From: Clostridia bacterium
GTDB lineage: Bacteria > Bacillota > Clostridia > UBA1381 > UBA9506
Direction of reading: 5' to 3'
DNA length: 64,000 nt
Assembly (NCBI GenBank): GCA_017415145.1
Contig: JAFQJE010000001.1
Span: 1-64,000 of the forward strand
Made by a program: the position numbers and the translations under genes. The notes beneath the pieces were generated by a model. The model was given only the letters and a program-made list of their open reading frames with translations, did not search any database and had not been told where the DNA came from. The number at the start of each line of letters is the position of its first letter. Positions within the stretch are counted from its first letter, which is position 1. This document shows, in pieces, positions 17,340 to 25,606 of this stretch.

Positions 17340-19382
17340 CTACTTCAAAACATTTTCACAAAATCTCATGAATACTGCGGCAATTTCTCCTCTTGTAGCA
17401 CCATTTGAAGGGTCAAAGCTTCCATCCTCTCGTCCTGATACCAGTCCTAGATTCTTTGCCCAATTTGCGGCATATTTTGCCCAATCAGAAATTTCATTAT
17501 CATCTATAAATTCACCTTCACCTGTGGCTGTATCCAGTTGTTCAAGTTCAGCATATCTCATGAGCATTACCACCAACTGTTCGCGGGTTACTTCGTCATC
17601 TGCTCCGAAAATGCCGTTGCCGTATCCGTTTGTTATGCCTTTTTCCCTTGCCCAGACAGCAGCTTCCTTGTACCATACGCCATCACTGATATCCGAAAAT
17701 TCATTTTCACCATCAGCCGTATCACCACTTAATCTGTACAACATTGTAACAAGCATAGCACGTGTCAGCTTTTTATCGGGTGCAAATTCTCCCTCTCCAA
17801 CGCCGTTCATAATTCCTTTTTTAACTACATATTCCACGGCTTCCTTTGACCAATGGTTAATCACATCATTAAATGCAGGAACTTCGGGAGTTTCCGAAAC
17901 TTCTGGTGTTTCAGGAGTTTCGGAGATTTCAGGTTTTACAGGCTTTGCGGGTTTTGTGTTTGACGAACCTCCGCCGTAGCCATTTCCTCCTCCGCCCAAA
18001 ATACTGCCACCTGTATTTGTCGTTGTCTTTTCTCTATAATAATACCACAAAATTTCATCATTCTCAGTTAATACACAATTCTTCATTCCTACTTCAGGAG
18101 TTTCGCCATTTACTGAGTACATCCATCCTGAATTTGCTCCGTAACTACCTGCAGACATCGTTGTTCCATCTTTTGTTATTGAAGTTATATATCCGTTTTC
18201 TGCGCCTGTTGCACTAATTCCGTCTACAGCTTCTAGTACCGCACAGAAAGCATCATATACTGTTCCATTTTCAGGAATTTCAACCGACATACTCTCTAAC
18301 CAGTATGTGTTATCAGGCTTTATTGATAAAACAACAGTAATTTTATTTATCTCCGGCACACTAGGTGTATCTGTTCCAGGTATTTCTTCTATAATTTGTT
18401 GTCTTCCCGGAATAACCTCTTTACCACTAAAATTATAAATATTAAATGCCTGTCCTTTATACTGCGACAAAGCTACAAGAGCACGAAACCCCTGTTCCGT
18501 CGCCATGAAATTATCATTGCCTGCAAAGGTGAAGCCGTTGTTTGTTTCATTCTTGTAAGACAGGAGCCCATCTATAACTGACGCTTCACTCACAGGATGC
18601 CTCATATCTGCAGGATTATTACCCATCGCTATAAGACCAATAATCACAAAAGCATCGGAATTTGCACTGCCAAAAGAACCGCTTTCTGATATCATACTAT
18701 CAAAAGCTACAAGTATTTCATCACAAAGCGCTTTTGCTTCATTGTTGGTTGCATACAAAGGAGCTAATGCCGCCAAAACTGCTGCTGCAGTGTCAGGGTC
18801 GGGATATTGCACGCCATCCCATTCGTAGCCGAATGTACCGCCTGCTGAATTCTGTTGTAAAATTTCAACAAGTGCATCTGTCTGTACATCAGACAGATTA
18901 ACATTTCCCTGCATATCAGCAAGCAATATCCAAGGAGCTGCATAGTGACCTGATGCGGTATGGTCTGCATTAGCAAGTGCCGCAGCATTATTTACGCGGT
19001 CATTGCTGTTATAAGTGTAAAGTTCCTGTGAATCAACTCCCAGAGACCTTAAAATAATTTCTACGCGTGCACGGTCTGATGCTGTAGCTGTGTATGACGT
19101 TGCTATATCAATACAAGCATTTATTATCTCCTGATTTATGTCATCTGACATTGAGACGGTTGCATCAGGAAGTGCAGAATACGCCGCCATATCAAAAGCA
19201 GTCCAACCGTCTTCTACGTCTTTTAATACTTCTGCAATATTATCACGAAGTGTAATTTCCTCAGCACTTAGTTGATAACTCATTTGTGCGCTTTCCTGTG
19301 TTGTTTCCTCTGCAAATACCCCTACAGAAGAAAATAGCATTAAAAATGCTAAAAGTAGTGCTAAAAGTTTTGTTTTTTTCAT
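17340..19382 (-). CDS. SLH-anchored intrinsic-factor-like protein (alpha/alpha toroid + DUF4430)
   Basis: 680 aa. Signal peptide 1-24 (cut after VFA). Residues about 40-310 look like an alpha/alpha toroid of the prenyltransferase/terpene-cyclase type, with repeated Gly-Phe-Gly/aromatic turns followed by helices (GTFGYEWDGV...DTAAAVLAALAPLY; SGSFGSANSDAFVIIGLIAM; NGFTFAGNDNFMATEQGFRA). Residues 346-450 are a DUF4430 domain (SGWMYSVNGETPEVG...NDEILWYYY). A Gly/Pro/Glu linker (452-502) leads to three SLH repeats (504-680) for binding wall polysaccharide. Human B12 carriers also join an alpha/alpha barrel to this beta domain. I place the start at ATG 19380-19382 after GGAG; the 65-codon upstream extension is riboswitch RNA. 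Confidence 0.87.
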   Translation of the reverse strand: MKKTKLLALLLAFLMLFSSVGVFAEETTQESAQMSYQLSAEEITLRDNIAEVLKDVEDGWTAFDMAAYSALPDATVSMSDDINQEIINACIDIATSYTATASDRARVEIILRSLGVDSQELYTYNSNDRVNNAAALANADHTASGHYAAPWILLADMQGNVNLSDVQTDALVEILQQNSAGGTFGYEWDGVQYPDPDTAAAVLAALAPLYATNNEAKALCDEILVAFDSMISESGSFGSANSDAFVIIGLIAMGNNPADMRHPVSEASVIDGLLSYKNETNNGFTFAGNDNFMATEQGFRALVALSQYKGQAFNIYNFSGKEVIPGRQQIIEEIPGTDTPSVPEINKITVVLSIKPDNTYWLESMSVEIPENGTVYDAFCAVLEAVDGISATGAENGYITSITKDGTTMSAGSYGANSGWMYSVNGETPEVGMKNCVLTENDEILWYYYREKTTTNTGGSILGGGGNGYGGGSSNTKPAKPVKPEISETPETPEVSETPEVPAFNDVINHWSKEAVEYVVKKGIMNGVGEGEFAPDKKLTRAMLVTMLYRLSGDTADGENEFSDISDGVWYKEAAVWAREKGITNGYGNGIFGADDEVTREQLVVMLMRYAELEQLDTATGEGEFIDDNEISDWAKYAANWAKNLGLVSGREDGSFDPSNGATRGEIAAVFMRFCENVLK

Positions 19383-19403
19383 TTTTTCTTCTCCTTTTTT
19401 CGC

Positions 19404-19436
19404 AAAAAAGCCGCAGTAATACACCAACTTACTGCG
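19404..19436 (-). terminator. Terminator of the cobalamin riboswitch
   Basis: On the minus strand an 8-bp stem CGCAGTAA/TTACTGCG (19412-19436) is followed by GGC and TTTTTT (19404-19409). It lies between the aptamer and the ATG of the SLH gene, as expected for control by premature termination. Confidence 0.88.
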
Positions 19437-19665
19437 ACTGTTTTTGTCTAATTTTGTGCTTTTGCACTCGCATATTGCCAAGTCTTCTGACTTATGTATT
19501 ATGGATTTCTCCTGCGAAATACTGCCTACCTTCCCTTTAAGTGGCCGACTTTCGTCGCGGCAATACCCCTCATACAAATACAGCTGTGGGTACAGTTACG
19601 GATTCTAACCGTCTTCCTTTTATCAGCGGCATTGCTACCGCCGACGACAATACGTCTTATTAAAT
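19437..19665 (-). promoter_or_regulatory. Cobalamin (B12) riboswitch
   Basis: On the minus strand the conserved elements appear in order: GGTTAGAATCCGTAACTGTA followed by CCCACAGCTG, then GCCACTT with AAAGGGAAGGTAGGCAG, and the B12 box AAGTCAGAAGACTTGGCA (near 19475-19495). These match the adenosylcobalamin aptamer consensus (AAxTCCxxxxCxGxxCCCGC, GCCACTG, GGGAAGG, AGTCAGAAGACCTGCC). A terminator follows directly. It should shut off the SLH/DUF4430/ECF operon when B12 is plentiful. Confidence 0.93.
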
Positions 19666-19672
19666 TGCTTAT

Positions 19673-19700
19673 ATTTTATCATAATCTGCCGAAATGTCAA
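19673..19700 (-). promoter_or_regulatory. Promoter of the B12 operon
   Basis: -35 TTGACA (19695-19700), 16-nt spacer, -10 TAAAAT (19673-19678), minus strand, immediately upstream of the riboswitch. Confidence 0.78.
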
Positions 19701-19714
19701 GCATTCAAAAATTG

Positions 19715-19747
19715 AAAAAGGGGGAAATTATAGAAATAATTTCTCCC
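19715..19747 (-). terminator. Terminator after the phage lysis genes
   Basis: A 12-bp stem with one G-U pair, 19720-19731 against 19736-19747, loop of 4 nt, followed on the minus strand by TTTTT. It closes the phage cassette 13 nt after the endolysin gene and insulates the B12 operon. Confidence 0.88.
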
Positions 19748-19759
19748 TTTCTCCCCGTT

Positions 19760-20422
19760 TTATTTCCCCATTATATACCTTATAATCCTTCTTGCAATAG
19801 CTGCAACCTCGCCACGTGTGATAGGTTCATTAGGCATAAATCTATTCTCAGTTCTGCCGTTTACAATCCCCATCTGGCAAAGCTCGTTGATTGCATTTTC
19901 CGAGAAATGTCCTTTTGTATCTATAAATTTACTGTCACATTCCATAATCTTCTCCTTAAACTCCTTCCACCTTGCCCAGTCCTCGCCACTCATTGAAGCG
20001 GGACAATTTTTTCTGCTTGCATCATAATGTCTCACCACACGCTCTGCAGGAATATCCAATTCCTTCATCAGATGCTTGGTAAGCTCCACGGCATTTTCAA
20101 AAGCCTTACTGTAATCTCCGTCAGCATTTACACAAATTTCAATGCCCACGGAATTTTGATTTGTAATACCGTATTTTCCTTTGCCGTCGCCTACCTGCCA
20201 TGTATAATACTTAGTGTAGTCATTAACCTGCAAAATTTTTGTGTCATCAACAAAGAAGTCAGCAGAAGAATTACGGTTCCCGCCGTTAAAATATTTAAAG
20301 TGAGCATCAGCATCCGAGCCTTTCGACTTATTACCCGTATCGTGGATAACTATGTACTTTATTGCGGAAGTACGCACTAAACGATTGTAGGCAATCTGCT
20401 TTTTTTCAACATCAGCCATCAT
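19760..20422 (-). CDS. Phage endolysin: N-acetylmuramoyl-L-alanine amidase with an SLH domain
   Basis: 220 aa. Amidase_2 (PGRP-like) zinc amidase that cuts the bond between MurNAc and the stem peptide. Zinc ligands are H27 (YIVIHDTG), H132 (VVRHYDASRKNCP) and C140; E95 is in VGIEICVN. The C-terminus (about 166-217) is one SLH repeat (GHFSENAINELCQMGIVNG...ITRGEVAAIARRI) in place of the usual LysM or SH3 binding domain. No signal peptide, as expected for holin-dependent release. Its ATG overlaps the holin stop (TAATG). Confidence 0.93.
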   Translation of the reverse strand: MMADVEKKQIAYNRLVRTSAIKYIVIHDTGNKSKGSDADAHFKYFNGGNRNSSADFFVDDTKILQVNDYTKYYTWQVGDGKGKYGITNQNSVGIEICVNADGDYSKAFENAVELTKHLMKELDIPAERVVRHYDASRKNCPASMSGEDWARWKEFKEKIMECDSKFIDTKGHFSENAINELCQMGIVNGRTENRFMPNEPITRGEVAAIARRIIRYIMGK

Positions 20423-20838
20423 TAATCATCCTCATCATCCTCTTTCTCAATTTTGTCCTTTAATTGTTCAAGTATGCCCGCAAGATTTCTCGCAACCGGC
20501 ACATTCATTCTGGCACTGTTTTCTAGAATAGATATTCCCTCGTTTGCTATGTAAAAACCAACCGCCAAATCACGAATACCGCCTACACCAATAACGACCT
20601 CAAGCTCATGGGCCAAGACTACAATACACAAAATTGCAAATTTTTTAAGTATCCCTCGAAACCCGACTTCACTGTTGAGCTCTCTCTCATATATTGCAGC
20701 CATAATCCCTGTCACATAATCCACAACGATACAAATTAACAAAGCCGTAAACAACGCATCCAAGCCTCCAAAGATATTCGAAAGTATTGCGGCCACAACG
20801 CCGCAGGCAATTTTGATGCCGCTCATAATATTTTCCAT
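20422..20838 (-). CDS. Phage holin (toxin-secretion/lysis holin family)
   Basis: 138 aa with three to four hydrophobic stretches (IACGVVAAILSNIFGGLDAL; LLICIVVDYVTGIMAAIY; FAILCIVVLAHELEVVIG; VGFYIANEGISILENSA) and an acidic tail KIEKEDDEDD. The VDYVTGIMAA...SEVGFRGILKKFAIL block is typical of Phage_holin_4. It would permeabilise the membrane for the adjacent amidase. The start is ATG 20836-20838 after AAAGAGGTG; a longer frame from 20871 lacks a ribosome-binding site. Confidence 0.9.
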   Translation of the reverse strand: MENIMSGIKIACGVVAAILSNIFGGLDALFTALLICIVVDYVTGIMAAIYERELNSEVGFRGILKKFAILCIVVLAHELEVVIGVGGIRDLAVGFYIANEGISILENSARMNVPVARNLAGILEQLKDKIEKEDDEDD

Positions 20839-20874
20839 ATCACACCTCTTTCCTGCGGCGCACAGCCGCACCTC

Positions 20875-21141
20875 TTATCTCTCCAAAACTTCTGCCTTAA
20901 ACGTTCTGATGTCATCAGGCGTACCATTTGCTACCAAGTCACAAAGCTTTTCGATAGAAGCTTCATCTTTTTCTCTTCTGCACTTTGTGATTACATCGTA
21001 GTGTGCGCCGATGAACTCGCCAGCTTTACGGAGTTCTGCCTCATTAGGCTTATCCTCAGCAATACACATATCACGTGCAACTAAAACATCCTCTCCGGTT
21101 TCCTTTGATTTGTCTAAAATTCTTTTTACTAATTCGTACAT
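20875..21141 (-). CDS. Small phage protein of unknown function
   Basis: 88 aa, predicted mostly helical and charged (MYELVKRILDKSKETGEDVL...). I do not recognise a family. It has a good RBS (AAGGAGG) and fits tightly between another small gene and the holin, so it is likely translated. Genes in this place in related prophages are often lysis accessories or structural cofactors; nothing in the sequence decides. Confidence 0.7.
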   Translation of the reverse strand: MYELVKRILDKSKETGEDVLVARDMCIAEDKPNEAELRKAGEFIGAHYDVITKCRREKDEASIEKLCDLVANGTPDDIRTFKAEVLER

Positions 21142-21154
21142 TTTATGTACCTCC

Positions 21155-21337
21155 TTAATTTAATTTATCTAAAGCCTCTTTTGCTTCAGCCTCTAAGATT
21201 TTGTCGTACTCTTCCAAAGATATTTCCTTGATACCGTCAGCGGTTCTATCTTCTGCCAACTGCATTGTTGTGCCGAAAGTTTCTCCATCTGTTAAAATCA
21301 TACCTTCTTCGGCATATAAAGTAATCATTGTTTTCAT
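21155..21337 (-). CDS. Small phage protein of unknown function
   Basis: 60 aa, acidic. The start MKTMITLYAEEGMILTDGET and the C-terminal EISLEEYDKILEAEAKEA recall short proteins often seen after tail-fibre genes in Clostridia prophages (recalled, not searched). It begins 12 nt after the preceding gene with a GGAG-type RBS. No function can be given. Confidence 0.65.
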   Translation of the reverse strand: MKTMITLYAEEGMILTDGETFGTTMQLAEDRTADGIKEISLEEYDKILEAEAKEALDKLN

Positions 21338-21349
21338 ATCATTTCTCCT

Positions 21350-22171
21350 TTACGCATAACTAAAAGTCCAGTTATCCTTTGAATGCCTGAGTTCGTAAAA
21401 CTTAGAGCCCTCAGGGTATGTAGTTTCATCATCAACATCAATTCCAAAGGCTTCGTTTACCGCCGTCTTTTTTAATGTTAGTGTTTTGCCTGTTGCGGTT
21501 GTTGACAAGGCATTTACAATACTTGTGATACTATCCTTTGTTAAAGGGCTTGAACTAAACGATATCGTAGTTGCTATAACACCCTCTATAACAATGTTTT
21601 TAAGTGCAGTGCAACCATTAAACATACTTGTGTTTGCTGTCGTTTTATTGCCAAAATTCAATTTTTCAATAGTAACCATTTTAGAGCACCCTTCAAACAT
21701 CGATGTACGATTTGTAACAGAAGTCATATCAATTACAGGGAAATTGGTTATAGTAGAATAATAAGCAAATTGCGCACAGTATTGCATCTTTGACAAATCA
21801 AGAGTTACATTCCTTTCCTTCAATATGCCCCTTAAATCTGTTATATTCGCCTCCGCAAAGTACAGTTCAGCATTGACAGGATTAAGCGTTGTTCCTATTG
21901 GCGGTTTAAAAGTTTTATTATTCCACCCTCTTGAACCAAACGCACGTTTGGCTTGACCATAGTTTGATAGTCCTGATAAATAGCTATTCCAAAATTCCTT
22001 GTATTGCGCATATCTTCCATCCTCTTCTCCCTTTAGGACACCATTTTCAAAACCTATATCGCGACATCTGTCAATTTTTGTAGGGATTTCATCCAAGGAA
22101 AGCCTGTCCGTTTCTTTCGTATAGCTCCTTATTTTGTTGGCAATGGTTGTCATTTTTTCATTTACGCTCAT
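21350..22171 (-). CDS. Putative tail-tip receptor-binding protein with BspA/DUF285-like repeats
   Basis: 273 aa. The N-terminal 60 residues (MSVNEKMTTIANKIRSYT...LSLDEIPTKID) are of a type common on phage baseplate proteins. Residues about 110-220 contain BspA/DUF285-like repeats with the pattern TSVTNRTSMFEGCSKMVTIE and TANTSMFNGCTALKNIVIEG. Such repeats on a phage protein suggest binding to a host surface. The start is ATG 22169-22171, overlapping the preceding stop (TAATG); a TTG two codons earlier is less likely. Confidence 0.65.
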   Translation of the reverse strand: MSVNEKMTTIANKIRSYTKETDRLSLDEIPTKIDRCRDIGFENGVLKGEEDGRYAQYKEFWNSYLSGLSNYGQAKRAFGSRGWNNKTFKPPIGTTLNPVNAELYFAEANITDLRGILKERNVTLDLSKMQYCAQFAYYSTITNFPVIDMTSVTNRTSMFEGCSKMVTIEKLNFGNKTTANTSMFNGCTALKNIVIEGVIATTISFSSSPLTKDSITSIVNALSTTATGKTLTLKKTAVNEAFGIDVDDETTYPEGSKFYELRHSKDNWTFSYA

Positions 22172-22713
22172 TACCAAGCACCTCCCAAGATAGCTTCATC
22201 AACATAAGATTTGATTTCAGCTTTATCTTCGTCTGTCCAGTAATCTTCGCCCTTTACAGGAATGGAATCTTCTATAAGTTTGTTTGCCTGGTCGATTTTA
22301 CTTTGTGCTTCATTTAGCAGAGTAACATATACAGAAAGATTATCTGCACCTTCTATAGCAGCTTCGCCTAAACCTTGCACTACTGAAGCAACAATAATTT
22401 TTGTGGTAGCATATCTGCCGGCAGAATCAGACAGCGCAATTTCCATATAAAGCTCCCCCGGAACTGCGTAGAAATTATTTTCAGGAACAAATACTGCGGC
22501 ATTGTCCTGTATATTTCCTGCACCGGCGACAACTACTCCATCTGAACGTTTCGCTCTGACAGATAGTGTATAGTTTGAAATGTCCACCCTTGTACCATTA
22601 TTATAAAATTCAAAAATTAACCTGTTGGATTTTACATCTCCCGAAACAAAACAAATATCAGAGGTAAGAATTTTTTCATCCTGAAAATTTACTTTTATTT
22701 TATAATCAATCAT
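22171..22713 (-). CDS. Baseplate upper protein N-terminal-like (BppU) phage protein
   Basis: 180 aa. An N-terminal beta domain (IDYKIKVNFQDEKILTSDIC...SNRLIFEFYNNGTRVDIS) resembles BppU_N, which attaches receptor-binding proteins to the baseplate in lactococcal phages. A helical segment follows (YVTLLNEAQSKIDQANKLIE), and the C-terminus (KGEDYWTDEDKAEIKSYVDE) is a motif often seen at the ends of Clostridia phage tail proteins. It lies between a fibre-like gene and the DUF285-like gene. Confidence 0.7.
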   Translation of the reverse strand: MIDYKIKVNFQDEKILTSDICFVSGDVKSNRLIFEFYNNGTRVDISNYTLSVRAKRSDGVVVAGAGNIQDNAAVFVPENNFYAVPGELYMEIALSDSAGRYATTKIIVASVVQGLGEAAIEGADNLSVYVTLLNEAQSKIDQANKLIEDSIPVKGEDYWTDEDKAEIKSYVDEAILGGAW

Positions 22714-22722
22714 ATATACCTC

Positions 22723-23628
22723 CTAAAACAATATAAGGTCAATACCAAAACCAACCGGTGTGCCATATTTGCTGTATGCGTTGAGTTCCACAGTTAATTT
22801 TCCATCGTCCATTGAAAATGTGATATATGCCGTTGAATAATTGCTGTTGGGATAATCACGAATATACAGTGAGTGTACACAAACACTGGCATTATAAAGT
22901 TCACCTGATGAGTTGTTTATATTATTGCAATAAAAGCTTAAATATGATGACTCTTTAATGTCGTATATTCCCAGACAAGGAAGCGTCTGACCTGAAACTC
23001 CTCCATCTGCTCTTTTAACATAGGTCAAGATATATTCGAAAGTGTTATTTCCTATATCAAAAGTTCTACTGCCTGTGTAATATCCTGAACCTGTGCTTGT
23101 TACAGATATAGACCCCTGTATTCTCATTACATTTTCTGCAACACTCTGATAACCTGGGAGCTTACCCTTTGCATACGTACGCTTGTCAGTAATCGCACCA
23201 TACTCACTGATTTCGGCAAGCAACACGTAATCTCCCTCAGGTTCAGCTACAGTACAACAGGGATAGCATCTGTTTGTATTAATTAAATCATTTTTTAAGT
23301 AAACGTAGTTTTTAGAGCCCGAAACGTAAGAGAGTGTTTCTCCGCCCGCCTCAATTTCAATTACTGCACCATCGTCAAAAAACGCCTTGCCCGGATTAAT
23401 TAAAATTTTACCATCGCCGGCATCCTCCACCTTTAGCGATAAATAACTCTCGGGTACTGCACCCGATGTATATAATAATTTTCCTGCATCGTTAAATCTC
23501 GAAGCATTATACGCAACACCATCTGTAAAGCTATCCTCTACTCCCGATGTTACAAGCCTTTTTGTTATGGCGTTTATATCATTTGCACCATAAATTTCAT
23601 TATCTGCAAAACTGTATTTATATGCCAT
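22723..23628 (-). CDS. Phage tail fibre/baseplate structural protein
   Basis: 301 aa. The N-terminus MAYKYSFADNEIYGANDINA begins a module common at the start of tail appendage proteins, followed by a region with DAGDGKILINPGKAFFDDGA and EPEGDYVLLAEISEYGAITD, which resembles attachment segments of phage fibres. The rest is beta-rich and unrecognised. No enzyme motif. Context places it between Tal and BppU-like genes. Confidence 0.65.
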   Translation of the reverse strand: MAYKYSFADNEIYGANDINAITKRLVTSGVEDSFTDGVAYNASRFNDAGKLLYTSGAVPESYLSLKVEDAGDGKILINPGKAFFDDGAVIEIEAGGETLSYVSGSKNYVYLKNDLINTNRCYPCCTVAEPEGDYVLLAEISEYGAITDKRTYAKGKLPGYQSVAENVMRIQGSISVTSTGSGYYTGSRTFDIGNNTFEYILTYVKRADGGVSGQTLPCLGIYDIKESSYLSFYCNNINNSSGELYNASVCVHSLYIRDYPNSNYSTAYITFSMDDGKLTVELNAYSKYGTPVGFGIDLILF

Positions 23629-23640
23629 TTTTAACCTCCT

Positions 23641-24744
23641 TTATAAATCTGTCATGGTAGGACTTGCACCTACCCCATCACGTTCTACCCACATATGAAC
23701 GCCCGATACAAGTTTTTTCTTGGTTATGCAACATCCCCCACTGTAAAAACGTGTATTGATAATATCTCCTATTTTATAATCTGTGCCATATTCAAGTCTT
23801 GTTTTAAGCGTCAACATATCCATAGGTTTTTTATCGCTAAATTCTTTTTGGGCATCTGTTTCATTCTTTGCATCAAGTACACCTGTCCATGAAAAAATCC
23901 CTGTATCTTCGGGCATAACTTCTACTAAAAAAGGCTTGGCTTCATCTATTACCTCAAATCCACCATTTTTATCTCTGCAAGCTAAAATATCTCCTTTTTT
24001 TAAGTTAAGTCCCATTCTTTGTCCATCACTTGAAACAACATAATATTTACCATAGTTTTCAGGAGTTATGCTTATTGAGGGAATATTGCTACCTGCGTCA
24101 TATTTACCCATGCAGGTCAGCTCATGGTAGTAGTATCCACCCTGTATATCCTTCTGTATGTCGTGGGTGTAGACGCTTTCATAGGATGTTTTGTACTCAT
24201 CACACAATATTATATCTTTGTTTTCAAGTGCTCTTTTCAACGAAAACTTAAATTTTTTCTCTTTAAAATCTGCACAAAATGAAAACCCTATATCAGGCTG
24301 GTTAATACATTTTTTTATAGCACTGTACATATCCGTTACCTTGTCAAGTGTAAAATCTGACATATCACAATTGTCATCAATCCCGTAAAACTCGAGATTA
24401 AACTCTGCAGGTAAATGGGACAGAATATTTTCTACCGTACCGCTTAAATTTTCTCCTTTAGGTACCTCTTTCACTACGAATTTTGTAAGCAACCACTCCA
24501 AAGTTCTTGTAAATACAGTGCAGGTTTTACCGATGCAGTATCCCGTTACAACGGATTGAATATCTCCTTGAACCAAAAAAAGATGCTTGTTGTGTGTAAG
24601 CAGGGAAACTGTATCAACAGAAGGTACGAATTCTATTTCTCCTGTGCCGAATTCTGAAAATTTTATTTCCCAGTTTGATGCCAAAAAATCAGGAATTATT
24701 GCAACAAGGTCTAGGTTTTCATTATATATTCTTATATCCTTCAA
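23641..24744 (-). CDS. Phage tail-tip protein (Gp37/Tal-like)
   Basis: 367 aa. It resembles the Siphovirus ReqiPepy6 Gp37-like family, the baseplate hub/tail-associated protein: starts MKDIRIYNENLDLVAIIPDF and has LEWLLTKFVVKEVPKGENLS and later LKTRLEYGTDYKIGDIINTR. It directly follows the distal tail gene, as Tal does in siphoviruses. No peptidoglycan-hydrolase domain is visible, so it lacks the lytic tip seen in some relatives. Confidence 0.72.
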   Translation of the reverse strand: MKDIRIYNENLDLVAIIPDFLASNWEIKFSEFGTGEIEFVPSVDTVSLLTHNKHLFLVQGDIQSVVTGYCIGKTCTVFTRTLEWLLTKFVVKEVPKGENLSGTVENILSHLPAEFNLEFYGIDDNCDMSDFTLDKVTDMYSAIKKCINQPDIGFSFCADFKEKKFKFSLKRALENKDIILCDEYKTSYESVYTHDIQKDIQGGYYYHELTCMGKYDAGSNIPSISITPENYGKYYVVSSDGQRMGLNLKKGDILACRDKNGGFEVIDEAKPFLVEVMPEDTGIFSWTGVLDAKNETDAQKEFSDKKPMDMLTLKTRLEYGTDYKIGDIINTRFYSGGCCITKKKLVSGVHMWVERDGVGASPTMTDL

Positions 24745-24758
24745 ACGATTACCTCCCT

Positions 24759-25595
24759 TTATAAACAGACACAGAGATAATTATTGTTGTATATACACTC
24801 GGCATATATCTTACCTTCTGCATCCCATGCGCTGATTTTTACATCTGAAACTCCTGTCTCAAGGAAAAATTCTGATAATGACGTTTCATCATCAAGACAA
24901 AAAATGATATTACCACGGCTACTGCTTGTGATTCGCCTGTTCTTGACATCTACCTTTATCTGTTCATTTGGGGCAATATCCGTATTAAGCTTAATTTTCG
25001 CACCTGTATTAAGGTTTTCAATAATGATTCCATCAGGACATACTGCACCTTCAGGACTTGTAAGAATAAATACAGGTTCTATATTGACATCTCCCTTGTT
25101 TACAATCATAGTCTGTGTCTTTTTTACAGACAAGCTGCAGGGCAATACAAACGGTGATGACAATACCCCTTCACGCTTGCTTACTATTGTCTTGGTATCA
25201 TTTACGTCCTGAAAATAAGGATTTTCCGCCATAAGCTGTAAAACGAACGGTATGTATACACCTTTACGTTTGTTGGTTTCAAAACTGATGCAGCGTGCAA
25301 AAATTTTCCTACTGACGCCACTTGATATTATTGTCATAGCACCAGACTTTGATAATATATGCATCGCACGTGCAGTATTTTTACCCATAGTATCACGTGC
25401 ATCCCCCGAAATGGTAATAATTCTTTCCTGTGAAGCTGATTTATTCACGATGCAACCCGCCATATCGGGATAATACACCGTATCTATATCATTTTCAGGC
25501 ATAGAAAGTCCGCGTATTTCAATGACATTGAAAATACCGTTTCCTCCGCCGTACATAACAACTTTTCCTCTTTCGTTTTCATAAATAATTTTCAT
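24759..25595 (-). CDS. Phage distal tail protein (Dit/Sipho_tail)
   Basis: 278 aa. The pattern IEIRGLSMPENDIDTVYYPDMAG near the N-terminus, then SASQERIITISGDARDTMGK and PFVLQLMAENPYFQD, fits the phage tail family that forms the ring at the end of the tail tube. The second half is a beta domain (NKGDVNIEPVFILTSPEGAV). It follows the tape measure gene as expected. Confidence 0.78.
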   Translation of the reverse strand: MKIIYENERGKVVMYGGGNGIFNVIEIRGLSMPENDIDTVYYPDMAGCIVNKSASQERIITISGDARDTMGKNTARAMHILSKSGAMTIISSGVSRKIFARCISFETNKRKGVYIPFVLQLMAENPYFQDVNDTKTIVSKREGVLSSPFVLPCSLSVKKTQTMIVNKGDVNIEPVFILTSPEGAVCPDGIIIENLNTGAKIKLNTDIAPNEQIKVDVKNRRITSSSRGNIIFCLDDETSLSEFFLETGVSDVKISAWDAEGKIYAECIYNNNYLCVCL

Positions 25596-25606
25596 TGTAT
25601 CCTCCC

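Noticed and set aside
19383-19577. N-terminal extension of the SLH protein (65 codons)
   Set aside because: It lies within the cobalamin riboswitch and terminator. The real ATG at 19380-19382 begins a proper signal peptide after a GGAG site.
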